A stretch of DNA of 61,835 nucleotides from NCBI GenBank assembly GCA_024231855.1, contig JAAEQD010000182.1, forward strand, positions 1-61,835. Direction: 5' to 3'. Each line of letters opens with the position of its first letter. Positions within the stretch are counted from its first letter, which is position 1. The notes beneath the pieces are model-generated. The model had not been told where the DNA came from, searched no databases, and saw nothing but the letters and a program-made list of their open reading frames with translations. This document shows positions 54,335 to 61,835 of the stretch, one piece after another. The translations under genes were made by a program, and so were the position numbers. Source of the stretch: Candidatus Zixiibacteriota bacterium. Lineage in GTDB: Bacteria; Zixibacteria; MSB-5A5; UBA10806; 4484-95.

Positions 54335-55162
54335 TCATTTTATTAAATTCATTTTCTTCATAATTACGTGATTATCAAAGGATAATCGATAAAAATAGAT
54401 ACCGGACGCCACTGAAAATCCAGCGTCGGTTCGACCATCCCAAACAACGCTGAAATTTCCCGCCAAAATATAATCGTCATACAACTCTCTTACCCGGCGA
54501 CCTTGAAGGTCGAAAATCTCCAAACTGACATAACCAGGCTCGATAATCGAGTATTCTATTGTCGTTTGCGCGTTAAACGGATTCGGGTAATTGTCTTTCA
54601 ATTCAAAAATAGACGGCGTCGTAACTACTTCATCAATGCCGACACTCGGAACCACGGCGATTCCCCCATCGATAGTAACGGGCTCGGTTATAAGATTGCC
54701 TGATGAATCGGAAATGGCATTCGAATAGTTACCCGAAATCAGAAAATTGACCGGTATCATCGCACCCGGAGTCGCCGTTTGTTCAATGACAATACCAACA
54801 ATCGCGATTTCATGATTACCAATCGGTAATGGTGAGGCCTGAAGCGGCGGCATACTGGCTATACCGGTAACACCAACAGTGTCATCGGTAAATGGCGCAA
54901 AATTAAAATAGCCAAAATACTCTACATCGATCCCCCGTCGAACATCGATGAATCGGGCTTCGGCCATATCCGGCAAGTAAAAAACGGATCTCAAACCGCC
55001 AACGCTAAATGATTGATTGTGAAGGAGTAAACTCATGATAACCGTATCGCCGGGCGCACCGTTAACGGTAGGCAAAATTAAGCTATCTAGGTCCTGTCCA
55101 AATGACTGTGAGCAGAAGGGTAAGATGGCGGCAATTGATATGATTAATACTACATTCTTCAT
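54335..55162 (-). CDS. exported single-cohesin-like protein with NPFN sorting domain, first gene of operon
   Basis: 275 aa from the ATG at 55162, which has GGGGGAAAT upstream and gives a proper signal peptide (NVVLIISIAAILPFCSQSFG). One cohesin-like module (about 24-185) has NGAPGDTVIMSLLLHN, VGGLRSVFYLPDMAEARF and PGAMIPVNF. The sorting domain has KDNYPNPFNAQTTIEYS and LEIFDLQGRRVREL and ends KKMNLIK. The gene starts the run of five closely spaced genes. A 230-nt gap separates it from the terminator-like hairpin of the gene before, so the operon promoter should lie there, though I see no strong consensus. Confidence 0.7.
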   Translation of the reverse strand: MKNVVLIISIAAILPFCSQSFGQDLDSLILPTVNGAPGDTVIMSLLLHNQSFSVGGLRSVFYLPDMAEARFIDVRRGIDVEYFGYFNFAPFTDDTVGVTGIASMPPLQASPLPIGNHEIAIVGIVIEQTATPGAMIPVNFLISGNYSNAISDSSGNLITEPVTIDGGIAVVPSVGIDEVVTTPSIFELKDNYPNPFNAQTTIEYSIIEPGYVSLEIFDLQGRRVRELYDDYILAGNFSVVWDGRTDAGFSVASGIYFYRLSFDNHVIMKKMNLIK

Positions 55163-55370
55163 ATTTCCCCCGAAATATTTTGTTATTTCAATCAATATCA
55201 ATTACGCAAATAGCATGCCGCCTTTCTGTTAAGCAAAATAGATATGTAATATCAGTTAACTAATTAACTCCCATGACATTAAGAGATTTGACAATTATTT
55301 CGTTATTCATTAGTTGCATCTTTTTTCACATTTCCTGCAAAGAGATCTTTCTTTTCTTTTATTAATGGCA

Positions 55371-55390
55371 AGAGAGGCAAAAGCCTCTCT
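55371..55390 (-). terminator. hairpin after the 758-aa cohesin-like gene, probable terminator
   Basis: Stem AGAGAGGC (55371-55378) / GCCTCTCT (55383-55390) with a 4-nt loop, extendable by outer pairs. It lies 40 nt after the stop codon at 55431. The T-run on the minus strand is poor. Confidence 0.55.
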
Positions 55391-55430
55391 CACCATAAGA
55401 TCCAAGATAAAAAATCGCCGCTAAAGTTTC

Positions 55431-57707
55431 TTACTTCAGCAGTGTCATTTTCATGGTCTCGTTGCTGTCACCGGCAGATACTTTATAGAAGTAAATACCA
55501 CTGGCAACTGCACTGGCATCCCAGACTACTGACTGGTGGCCAGCAAGCATATGACCCAGATCCATCGACTCAACCAACTGACCGGCAACATTATAGATGT
55601 TGACAGTGACTTCGCTAGCGACCGGCAGGCCGAAGCTGAGGCTGGTTTTGGCGTTGAACGGATTCGGGAAGTTCTGCGCTACGCTGAACTCGGTCGGAAT
55701 CGGAGCATCGTAAGTCGTACGTGCGTCAAGAAGAGCACCACGATTATCGGATACCGAAACGTCACCAAAGTTGATCGTACCTTCTGAAAGGACAGGAACG
55801 GTGAACAGGACATTGGAACCAGGAGCGAATGAAACCGCTTCTTCGTTATAAACCAAGATGTTCATAACGTCGCCATTGTCACGATAGTCAATGTTCATGC
55901 CATCAGCAGTCGGAACACCAAGCTCAACACCTGTGTGGTTGATCGAAACCAGAGCACCACCGACACTGAGTTCGGAAGTGATAGTTACGGCAACATCACC
56001 ATAGGCATCGACAGGCATAGCTACGGTAGCAATAACATCAAGCGGGGCAACCTTGCCGCCGACACCGACGTTATTGATCACGTTGATCATGTAAATAAGG
56101 TCAGCGATCGTCGCCCGGAGGCCGTCACCATTAACGTCGGAAGCAATCATCTGACGCAGGGTGAAAGGATAACCGAGAGGATCGATCAGGTGGTTAGCTA
56201 ACAGTACGGCATCACCAACATCAAACGGGAAACCGTTGAGGTTGATATCGCCATAAACAACGTTATGCTCGTTGAGGACTTTGATATTTCCGCATTCCAT
56301 CTCGAGCAACAGGGTACCATATTCGGTGGAGTCAGGAGCGTCGTCGCAACCGTCGTTCATCCAAACGTGATAACCGCCCGCATCGGAAACGTTGTTGTAA
56401 TCATAGTGGTTTTCGCCAACCGCGTCAAACATGAAGCAGATCGGTGTGCAGAAGTTGGTCGGATAAGTAGGCTCACCGGCCAACAGGAATTTCATCTCAA
56501 ACAGGGGACCCTGGATGAAGCCGCAAATATCATCGACCGGTGTTTGGTTGTTCAGGTCGTTGATAAAGGTAACTCTAATGGTACCGGGACCGTCAACGTT
56601 GTAGTTGACATTCCAGTACTCACCGCCCATAAGGGCAGCGCCACGGACCACGTCAGTGATGTTAAGTACGGAAGCGTCATATTCAATTGAGAACACGAAA
56701 CCACCAAGGCAGAAGCAGTCGCCGCATACGTCTAAGTATACCGGCATCCACTCTTCTTCGCCCGGCCAGATATACAGGGCGGGATCCATGGAAGCAGTCA
56801 GCACGCCAATAATAGTAACATTACCGGCAGCCCAGAACACAGGATCGTTATTGTTGTCGGTAGCCATAATTTCAACGGCGCCATTGTAGCAAGTGCCGCA
56901 GAAATCTTCCATATCGAAATCGAGGCAATAGTGATAGATAATGGCATCTTCGCCATCAGGTGTCTGGCCAGTAAGAACGACTGTACCGACTGTACTGGTA
57001 ACATCCAGAGGATCACCATCAGGATCAGTGACGTCGAAGCAGATTTCGAAGTCTTCGTACGTGCAAGGATCACCAGTGGTGAACTCTTCAATTATCGGGG
57101 GCTGATTAGGTGAAAACCACCAGCACGCGTCTTCCCATATGACGTCATAGCCGGCGCCACCTTCCGGGTCACCGCAGTTCGGCGGACCGGAGACAGGATC
57201 TGAACCGGGTCCAACAGCATCACAGATGGTGCTGTCGAGCAGCTCAGGACGATTCGTGGTATGAACATTGTAGATCAACGCGTTGACCCACTCGCCAACG
57301 TTGGTTTCCAAAAATGGGCTGTCATACGGAGGGAATAATTCCGCGAAACCCGTGAACGAATAAGAATCCCAGTCGCAGCCATTACCATCAGTCTGCCAGT
57401 TTTCGTTAAAGTTACCGAAGCTCTTGGAGTCCCAGGCGTTTAACGGATAGAGAATCTGGCAAGCCGGGTCATTGAACAGGTCGACATAACAATTGTTGAT
57501 GCCGAACGGTAAGCTTAAGTCAGCGCCCTGAACGCCCTCTTCACCACTGCTAAAGAAGACCAAAACGTCGATATCTTTGTCTACGCCGACAGCCAGATCG
57601 GAGAGATCGGCAGTACCGGTGCGAACAAGCATATCAGGTCTTTGGGCCTGTACGATTACGCCGGAAACTAGTATCATTGCTAAAGTTAAAATCAACAGTT
57701 TTTTCAT
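55431..57707 (-). CDS. exported cohesin-like protein with internal dockerin-like pair and NPFN sorting domain
   Basis: 758 aa from the ATG at 57707, chosen for GAAGGAG upstream and the signal peptide (LLILTLAMILVSGVIVQAQ). The first 300 residues hold a Cys-containing beta-rich domain and an Ig-like stretch (ICFDVTDPDGDPLDVTSTVG). A cohesin-like module (about 310-480) has LGGFVFSIEYDASVLNI. The dockerin-like pair (about 490-555) has YGDINLNGFPFDVGD and SDVNGDGLRATIADLIYMIN. A second cohesin-like module (about 560-660) and the sorting domain (AQNFPNPFNAKTSLSF, VNIYNVAGQLVESM, final MKMTLLK) complete it. It shares this plan with the 501-aa protein at 28076. Confidence 0.75.
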   Translation of the reverse strand: MKKLLILTLAMILVSGVIVQAQRPDMLVRTGTADLSDLAVGVDKDIDVLVFFSSGEEGVQGADLSLPFGINNCYVDLFNDPACQILYPLNAWDSKSFGNFNENWQTDGNGCDWDSYSFTGFAELFPPYDSPFLETNVGEWVNALIYNVHTTNRPELLDSTICDAVGPGSDPVSGPPNCGDPEGGAGYDVIWEDACWWFSPNQPPIIEEFTTGDPCTYEDFEICFDVTDPDGDPLDVTSTVGTVVLTGQTPDGEDAIIYHYCLDFDMEDFCGTCYNGAVEIMATDNNNDPVFWAAGNVTIIGVLTASMDPALYIWPGEEEWMPVYLDVCGDCFCLGGFVFSIEYDASVLNITDVVRGAALMGGEYWNVNYNVDGPGTIRVTFINDLNNQTPVDDICGFIQGPLFEMKFLLAGEPTYPTNFCTPICFMFDAVGENHYDYNNVSDAGGYHVWMNDGCDDAPDSTEYGTLLLEMECGNIKVLNEHNVVYGDINLNGFPFDVGDAVLLANHLIDPLGYPFTLRQMIASDVNGDGLRATIADLIYMINVINNVGVGGKVAPLDVIATVAMPVDAYGDVAVTITSELSVGGALVSINHTGVELGVPTADGMNIDYRDNGDVMNILVYNEEAVSFAPGSNVLFTVPVLSEGTINFGDVSVSDNRGALLDARTTYDAPIPTEFSVAQNFPNPFNAKTSLSFGLPVASEVTVNIYNVAGQLVESMDLGHMLAGHQSVVWDASAVASGIYFYKVSAGDSNETMKMTLLK

Positions 57708-57720
57708 GTTTACTCCTTCA

Positions 57721-57747
57721 TACATAAACACGATACATAAACACGAT
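57721..57747. repeat. 13-bp tandem duplication in the leader of the 758-aa gene
   Basis: ACATAAACACGAT occurs twice in a row just before the ribosome-binding site of the gene at 57707 (minus strand: ATCGTGTTTATGT twice). Such a duplication alters leader length or a binding site; no function is known. Confidence 0.6.
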
Positions 57748-57893
57748 GGGTGCTAAAAAGTATTAACACACTCACTTCTTTAGGTCGAGGAATTCCATTT
57801 CCTCTTTCCCCTCTTGAAATATAGTACCTTGGTCTGTCCCTATCAACCACCTCCTTCAAGGAAATCAGGTTTTTTATTGCAAAACTAACTTAT

Positions 57894-58649
57894 TTATTCT
57901 TCACAAGGATCAGGCGCGGGCCCCAGGCCGGAAAGATACCTGACCAAAAAAGTCACATCACTTCCGATAATATCGCCGCTGTTATTGGCATCACCGGCAC
58001 ATAAGCAGCAGGCACATTTCTGCTGGCCGCGGAAATAACTAACTAAATAGGTGACATCGGAGCCCAATACCGCGCCGCTGCAATTAGCATCGCCGCGAGG
58101 CGCATCCGTTACATCATCGCCCACATTCACATGGCCGTCGAGTATAGATATTTGAGCGGCGTCATAAACTATATAACCGGAACTGTCAGAAATGGCCACC
58201 GAGTCGAGCGTCACATTTACCAACGTGTTGGTTTCATAAGAGCAACTGAATTCGTACAAGACATTAAATAGCAGGCCATCACCGCTATCCAATGGCGCGA
58301 CATCGATGCCGCCGGGCCAGTTGGCGATACCAACAACCCTTAACCGGTTGGGATCTTCCGAGGAGACCGTATCGATTAGATATTCCCAATCGCTGATACG
58401 ACCGCTGGTCGCATCGATACCGATCGGATTAATCACATCCGACGGATCGGTGACAAAATCGATTTTAATCCCGCCGACCGAGCAGTTATTAGACAAATAA
58501 ACCGGAACACTCACCAAAGCGGTACCGTCCCGGTCAACACTAATTTCATTAGTAACTATCAAAAATCCACAGTCTTGTGAAAATGTTGGAATTGTGGTTA
58601 TCATCATTATCAAAATAAAACCCGCGATAATTCCGATACGTTTTGTCAT
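57894..58649 (-). CDS. exported cohesin-like protein with C-terminal dockerin pair
   Basis: 251 aa: signal peptide (IGIIAGFILIMMITTIPTFS), one cohesin-like module (about 27-185) with VPVYLSNNCSVGGIKIDF and LLFNVLYEF, then two dockerin repeats (RGDANCSGAVLGSDVTYLV and AGDANNSGDIIGSDVTFLV) joined by a Cys-rich linker, and no NPFN domain. It thus carries both a cohesin-like and a dockerin-like module of the same kind as the giant's and could link proteins into chains. ATG with GGGAG upstream. It is transcribed from a promoter about 390 nt away, leaving a long leader. Confidence 0.75.
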   Translation of the reverse strand: MTKRIGIIAGFILIMMITTIPTFSQDCGFLIVTNEISVDRDGTALVSVPVYLSNNCSVGGIKIDFVTDPSDVINPIGIDATSGRISDWEYLIDTVSSEDPNRLRVVGIANWPGGIDVAPLDSGDGLLFNVLYEFSCSYETNTLVNVTLDSVAISDSSGYIVYDAAQISILDGHVNVGDDVTDAPRGDANCSGAVLGSDVTYLVSYFRGQQKCACCLCAGDANNSGDIIGSDVTFLVRYLSGLGPAPDPCEE

Positions 58650-59041
58650 AACAGTCTCCCAGTTCGTTTAGAACTCATCCCTTGTTAAAGCTACTTCTTC
58701 AAACCTTTAACAACTACTCCATAAGCCCTCTGTAAAACGTACCTGAAACAAAATAACACACGTTAATAAAATACCTGTAACCAGTTAATGTTTTATGAAA
58801 TTGACGAAGTTGATAATAAAGCCCATTCTCTCTCCCGAAATTCAACATTGTCCTGATTTCATTAATTGGTTACCCAAATCCTCCCACACCCATCACCGGT
58901 TTTTTAAAAGATCAGCTAACTGTCAATGTGGTTTTAGTTACCCTTAACAGTTTGCTCGAATATTGAAGAACTACTTGTTAACACTAATCTCTCCAGAAGC
59001 GTTACTGCCTGAAGCCTAAAGTGGAACTGCTCCACACTGTG
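58650..59041. other. long 5' leader of the cohesin-dockerin gene, no gene seen
   Basis: Nearly 400 nt between the promoter at 59042-59069 and the start codon at 58649, on the minus strand. There is no open frame with a ribosome-binding site. Several purine-rich and GGGTAAC-containing stretches could fold, but I could not match a known riboswitch class (c-di-GMP, cobalamin, SAM or TPP). Confidence 0.4.
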
Positions 59042-59069
59042 AATATACACTGAAACTCCCAGATGTCAA
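59042..59069 (-). promoter_or_regulatory. sigma-70-type promoter for the cohesin-dockerin gene
   Basis: On the minus strand a perfect TTGACA (59069-59064), 16-nt spacer and TATATT (59047-59042). The start of transcription would be near 59035. Confidence 0.65.
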
Positions 59070-59292
59070 GAAAAAAAATGGCGAGGCGGTTTTTTTTATT
59101 ACATGGGGGTTCTTAAGTCTCTATTTGACAGGAAAGGGAATAGCATGAAAACTATTTCACTAATGTTGTATTATTTTGCATTTTTCTCTTGACAAATGAC
59201 TATTGGCTCTATTTCTTTTAAATTAGTGGGAATGTAGGTATATATATGTTAAAACGATTAATGTTGCAATACTAAACGAACTCTAACTTCTG

Positions 59293-59303
59293 AAGGAGGT
59301 GAT
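59293..59303 (+). promoter_or_regulatory. near-perfect Shine-Dalgarno sequence of the 25-aa gene
   Basis: AAGGAGGTGAT matches the full anti-Shine-Dalgarno end of 16S rRNA over 11 bases and lies 3 nt before the ATG (7 nt from the AGGAGG core). A TTGACA at 59189-59194 upstream may be part of its promoter, but no good -10 goes with it. Confidence 0.75.
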
Positions 59304-59306
59304 TGT

Positions 59307-59384
59307 ATGGTGGAAATCGTCTTAGTAGTAGAGGAACTGGAAGAAAGAGTCGCCCCAGCCGGATACTCCGGAGCGGGTTCCTGA
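59307..59384 (+). CDS. 25-residue peptide gene of unknown function
   Basis: The ORF of 25 codons is preceded by an almost ideal ribosome-binding site and followed 25 nt later by a strong terminator, so it is a complete small gene. The peptide starts MVEIVLVVEELEERV, an acidic amphipathic helix-like part. It ends in a small-residue tail with AGYSGAGS after a Pro. There is no Cys and no signal peptide. The two-part design (conserved-looking helical leader, Gly/Ser-rich tail) is what precursors of modified peptides often look like, but no maturation enzyme is visible in the window. It could also be a regulatory leader peptide or a tiny structural protein. Confidence 0.6.
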   Translation: MVEIVLVVEELEERVAPAGYSGAGS

Positions 59385-59409
59385 TCTGAAATCGATCTCG
59401 TGTGCTTTG

Positions 59410-59440
59410 AAAACCGCCTGCCTCTCAGGCGGTTTTCTTT
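59410..59440. terminator. strong terminator, probably bidirectional
   Basis: Perfect 11-bp stem AAAACCGCCTG (59410-59420) / CAGGCGGTTTT (59426-59436) with a 5-nt loop, followed by CTTTCT on the plus strand. It serves the 25-aa gene. It also lies 12 nt beyond the stop of the minus-strand TPR gene, where the stem's own TTTT would act. Confidence 0.85.
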
Positions 59441-59451
59441 CTAGGACGACT

Positions 59452-61835
59452 CTACCTTTTAATCTTTGAATTCCGACTATATATATCGGATAACTCTCTA
59501 AGCTTCTTTATTGACGGAAGACTATTAATTAAATTCTCATCTTTCCCCTCCGGGAAAGCGCCAATCAGAACTTTCATTATATTATTTGCCTGCTTCACCG
59601 CCTTGAACGCCTGTTGCTCTTTGCGACAACGGTCAAATATACCCGCTTCCAGAACCGCCGCTTCAAACAGCGTTGGTACACAACCCGAATTATTAGCCTC
59701 GCGTTGAATCCGCTTAACCAAATCAAGCGCTTCGTTAAAATCCTGTTTGTGTTGATGAAATCGGGCTGAAATCAGTTGGTAATCGAAGTTAATTATAGTG
59801 TTTTTAATGTCAAGGCTTTGATATCGTTGGATGATATAGGCAACCTGTTCGGTTTGATCCAGGTCGAGAGCAGATTTTGCCAGTTCAAGTTCTACTTGCC
59901 CGGTGATCTCGATAAAATCGGTTTCCTCGCATAATGTTAAAAGCCTTTCTGTTTTGGCTAAGGCGGTCCTATCATTTTGCATAAAGGCCAGTTTTAATTC
60001 CAACAAAGCTGTTTTTAGTTTTTGCTTATGAGTGAAACTTTTTTGCCGGGTCAATAGATCGAGCTGTTGATAGCAGGTTTCGATGTCGCCAAGTTTCAGT
60101 TCAAGTTCGATCTTCGTTTGAATAATATCGACCATAAGTTCGGGATTATCCAGTTTCGAACATATTCGACCGGCTCGAGTCAGCATTTCGGAAGCCAGCT
60201 TAAAATTGCCCATGGCAACGCAGTCCTTGGCCAGAAGATGGCTCGATTGGGCCTGAAACATCTCGTGGTTCAAAGAGGTCGCGATCTCCAACGTATTTTG
60301 ATTTGCTTCGGCCGATTTGATGAAGTCACCGGTTTTATGATAGGCCAAGGCAATATTGGATATAATGTTTAATTGCTCATTATCGTTACCTATTTTCCGG
60401 GCGATCTCATAACCCTTGATTAAATAGTCAAGAGCCTTATGAGGTTTCCCGGAGTTCAGGGAAAAGAATCCGAGGTTGCCCAATATCTTGGCTTCCAATT
60501 CTGGATTGCCCACTTCAACCGCGCATTCAAGAGCATTTTGAAATCTTTTAAAAACCTCGCCGGTTTTACCGGTGATATCATAAATTATGCCTATATTATT
60601 GTTAATCTTGGATTGTTCCTGGAGATTGCCCATCTCCTCATTCAGTTTCAGAGCCTTTTCGAAATAGTCTAAAGCCTTATCATAATTTCCGGATGTCCAA
60701 TGGGCCAGGCCAAGGTTGTTCAGGCAAGCCGCCTGATTTGGCAAGTCTTCGGTGGAACTATAAAGTTTTAATGCCACCGTTGAATATGTAATCGATTCAT
60801 TTGATTTTTGCTGTAACCGGCACAAATCGCCAAGGTTTTTGTTAGCAATGGCGACGGATTTCTTACAGCCATGCTCTTGAGCCAGATCGATTGCCTTGAG
60901 ATATTTCTGTTCGGCGGGTTTGTTATCCGCCAAAGCTTTGGCTATATCCCCGGCCAGAATATAGGTATCGATCAACAGCTGGACATATTGGCTATTCTGG
61001 TCAAGATTTGCCGTTGACTTTTCGGCCACCTCGATAAATTCCCAGGCTTTTTTAAAATCAAATTTATCATACCAATTTAAAGCCGCTTGATAATTATATT
61101 TAAGGGCTGATGGATAATTTTTTGCCGCGAAATTATGCCTGGCCATTAGCTCTATGGCGGCGGGTTCGTTGGTTTCAAAAAAATCCGCCGCTTGCCTGTG
61201 GAGAGACAATTTAGCATCAAGCAAAATATTCTCATAAATCGCCATGGCTTTGGCGCGACCCAAAAAACAATACCTACCATCTCTTTCTTGCAGCCAGGCG
61301 GTAGTTTTCAATATCTTCAATGCCTGTTCTAATTCATTAGGCTTTTGCCCGGTAAGCCCGGCTAATGTTCTTAAATCCGTTTCGCAATCAAGAACTGCCA
61401 GCCATCTTAACAGCCGTCTTAAATTTTCGTCCAGGCGTGATTCTTTTCTGGCAAATCCTTTGACAATAGCCGGGGGCAGTTTTGTATCATCAAAATCGCC
61501 GGCGGCCTGCCAGCCCCGTTCGCTAAATCGAAAATAGTCGCTTTCGATGAGATATTTGATATATCCGTCTGCGATTTCGGAGTCGCCGCCCGATAGCAAT
61601 TTCATTTTCTCCGAAAAATCATCGGGTCCTTCGTATTTCTTAAGGTAGTATTTCAAATAACTTTCCGTGCGATCAGGACGTGTCAATAAGGAATCAATAT
61701 GAAGATGATTGGCATAACGGTCAATATCTAAAGCATGAGCAAACAGAATTAAGTCATCATATTTTAGCTTTTCGCTATCATATGATTCAATTAAAGCAGC
61801 AATACTCTCATCGAATACGCTTTGACAATCTACCA
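59452..61835 (-). CDS. TPR-rich signalling-type protein, N-terminus outside window
   Basis: The frame has no stop up to the right edge, so 793 residues of a longer protein are visible. The TTG at 61686 is internal, because coherent protein sequence (e.g. YDDLILFAHALDIDRYANHL) continues before it. The first 250 visible residues look like the helical/winged-helix part that follows an NTPase domain in STAND or kinase-ATPase proteins (RRLLRWLAVLDCETDLRTLAGLTG, AMAIYENILLDAKLSLHRQAADFF). From about residue 240 of the visible part onwards, at least ten tetratricopeptide repeats follow (AACLNNLGLAHWTSGNYDKA, NNNIGIIYDITGKTG, GNLGFFSLNSGKPHKA). This is the layout of the C-terminus of Ser/Thr kinase-AAA-TPR or LuxR/MalT-like regulators. 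The N-terminal domain that would decide between them is missing. Confidence 0.75.
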   Translation of the reverse strand, partial: VDCQSVFDESIAALIESYDSEKLKYDDLILFAHALDIDRYANHLHIDSLLTRPDRTESYLKYYLKKYEGPDDFSEKMKLLSGGDSEIADGYIKYLIESDYFRFSERGWQAAGDFDDTKLPPAIVKGFARKESRLDENLRRLLRWLAVLDCETDLRTLAGLTGQKPNELEQALKILKTTAWLQERDGRYCFLGRAKAMAIYENILLDAKLSLHRQAADFFETNEPAAIELMARHNFAAKNYPSALKYNYQAALNWYDKFDFKKAWEFIEVAEKSTANLDQNSQYVQLLIDTYILAGDIAKALADNKPAEQKYLKAIDLAQEHGCKKSVAIANKNLGDLCRLQQKSNESITYSTVALKLYSSTEDLPNQAACLNNLGLAHWTSGNYDKALDYFEKALKLNEEMGNLQEQSKINNNIGIIYDITGKTGEVFKRFQNALECAVEVGNPELEAKILGNLGFFSLNSGKPHKALDYLIKGYEIARKIGNDNEQLNIISNIALAYHKTGDFIKSAEANQNTLEIATSLNHEMFQAQSSHLLAKDCVAMGNFKLASEMLTRAGRICSKLDNPELMVDIIQTKIELELKLGDIETCYQQLDLLTRQKSFTHKQKLKTALLELKLAFMQNDRTALAKTERLLTLCEETDFIEITGQVELELAKSALDLDQTEQVAYIIQRYQSLDIKNTIINFDYQLISARFHQHKQDFNEALDLVKRIQREANNSGCVPTLFEAAVLEAGIFDRCRKEQQAFKAVKQANNIMKVLIGAFPEGKDENLINSLPSIKKLRELSDIYSRNSKIKR

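Noticed and set aside
58650..59041. Riboswitch (c-di-GMP, cobalamin, SAM, TPP) in the long leader
   Set aside because: No conserved core of these classes could be matched by eye.
61687..61835. TTG at 61686 as the start of the TPR protein
   Set aside because: The frame stays open and protein-like to the window edge, so the gene is truncated and not started there.

Overview
The window most likely comes from a mesophilic, uncultivated bacterium of the FCB group, probably candidate phylum Zixibacteria. This is inferred from two markers. One is the dockerin variant with the core GSDVTYLVNYFRG. The other is a set of secreted proteins ending in a type IX-secretion-like C-terminal domain with a NYPNPFN core. 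No rRNA, tRNA or CRISPR array was seen. Recurrent -10 elements of the TATATT/TAATAT type with 16-17 nt spacers and good Shine-Dalgarno sites support the gene starts.

Left part (1-8.2 kb), housekeeping and surface sugars: a truncated exported protein; a UDP-N-acetylhexosamine dehydrogenase with an unusual Lys/Ala-rich N-terminal tail; and a GDP-4-keto-6-deoxymannose reductase-like SDR. These are followed by a thyX-nrdJ operon (flavin-dependent thymidylate synthase and B12-dependent ribonucleotide reductase) with a clear sigma-70 promoter and terminator. An AT-rich phosphofructokinase with changed active-site motifs comes next and looks horizontally acquired.

Accessory patch (8.2-11.2 kb): a REP-associated tyrosine transposase (RAYT) surrounded by two families of palindromic repeats. 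Among the repeats lie three unusual minus-strand genes: a zinc metallopeptidase whose N-terminus is built from 11-residue Cys-x-x-aromatic repeats running into hydrophobic segments, a small membrane protein, and an 85-aa protein.

Middle (11.4-21.6 kb): a FAD oxidoreductase, an exported protein, a SAM methyltransferase, a PorV/PorQ-like outer-membrane protein, a BNR-repeat secreted protein with an NPFN sorting domain, a low-complexity protein and a cytoplasmic GH35-type glycosidase.

Right part (21.8-58.6 kb), minus strand: a block of eight exported proteins with cohesin-like, dockerin-like, Ig/cadherin-like and Cys-rich modules. Five of them (55162 down to 28076) are packed with gaps of 0-63 nt and look like one operon of about 27 kb. 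They include a scaffoldin-like protein with three cohesin-like modules and a 7,122-aa giant made of 75 Ig/cadherin-like domains ending in two dockerin repeats. Inside the giant, 40 consecutive domains form a higher-order repeat: four tandem copies of a ten-domain block, each exactly 2,793 bp. Proteins of this block end either in an NPFN sorting domain or in a dockerin pair, never both, which suggests two alternative ways of being placed on the cell surface. I consider this cohesin/dockerin surface system, the higher-order repeat and the Cys-hendecad peptidase the most interesting features.

The right edge holds a 25-codon gene with a near-perfect Shine-Dalgarno site and its own terminator, convergent with a TPR-rich protein truncated by the window end.
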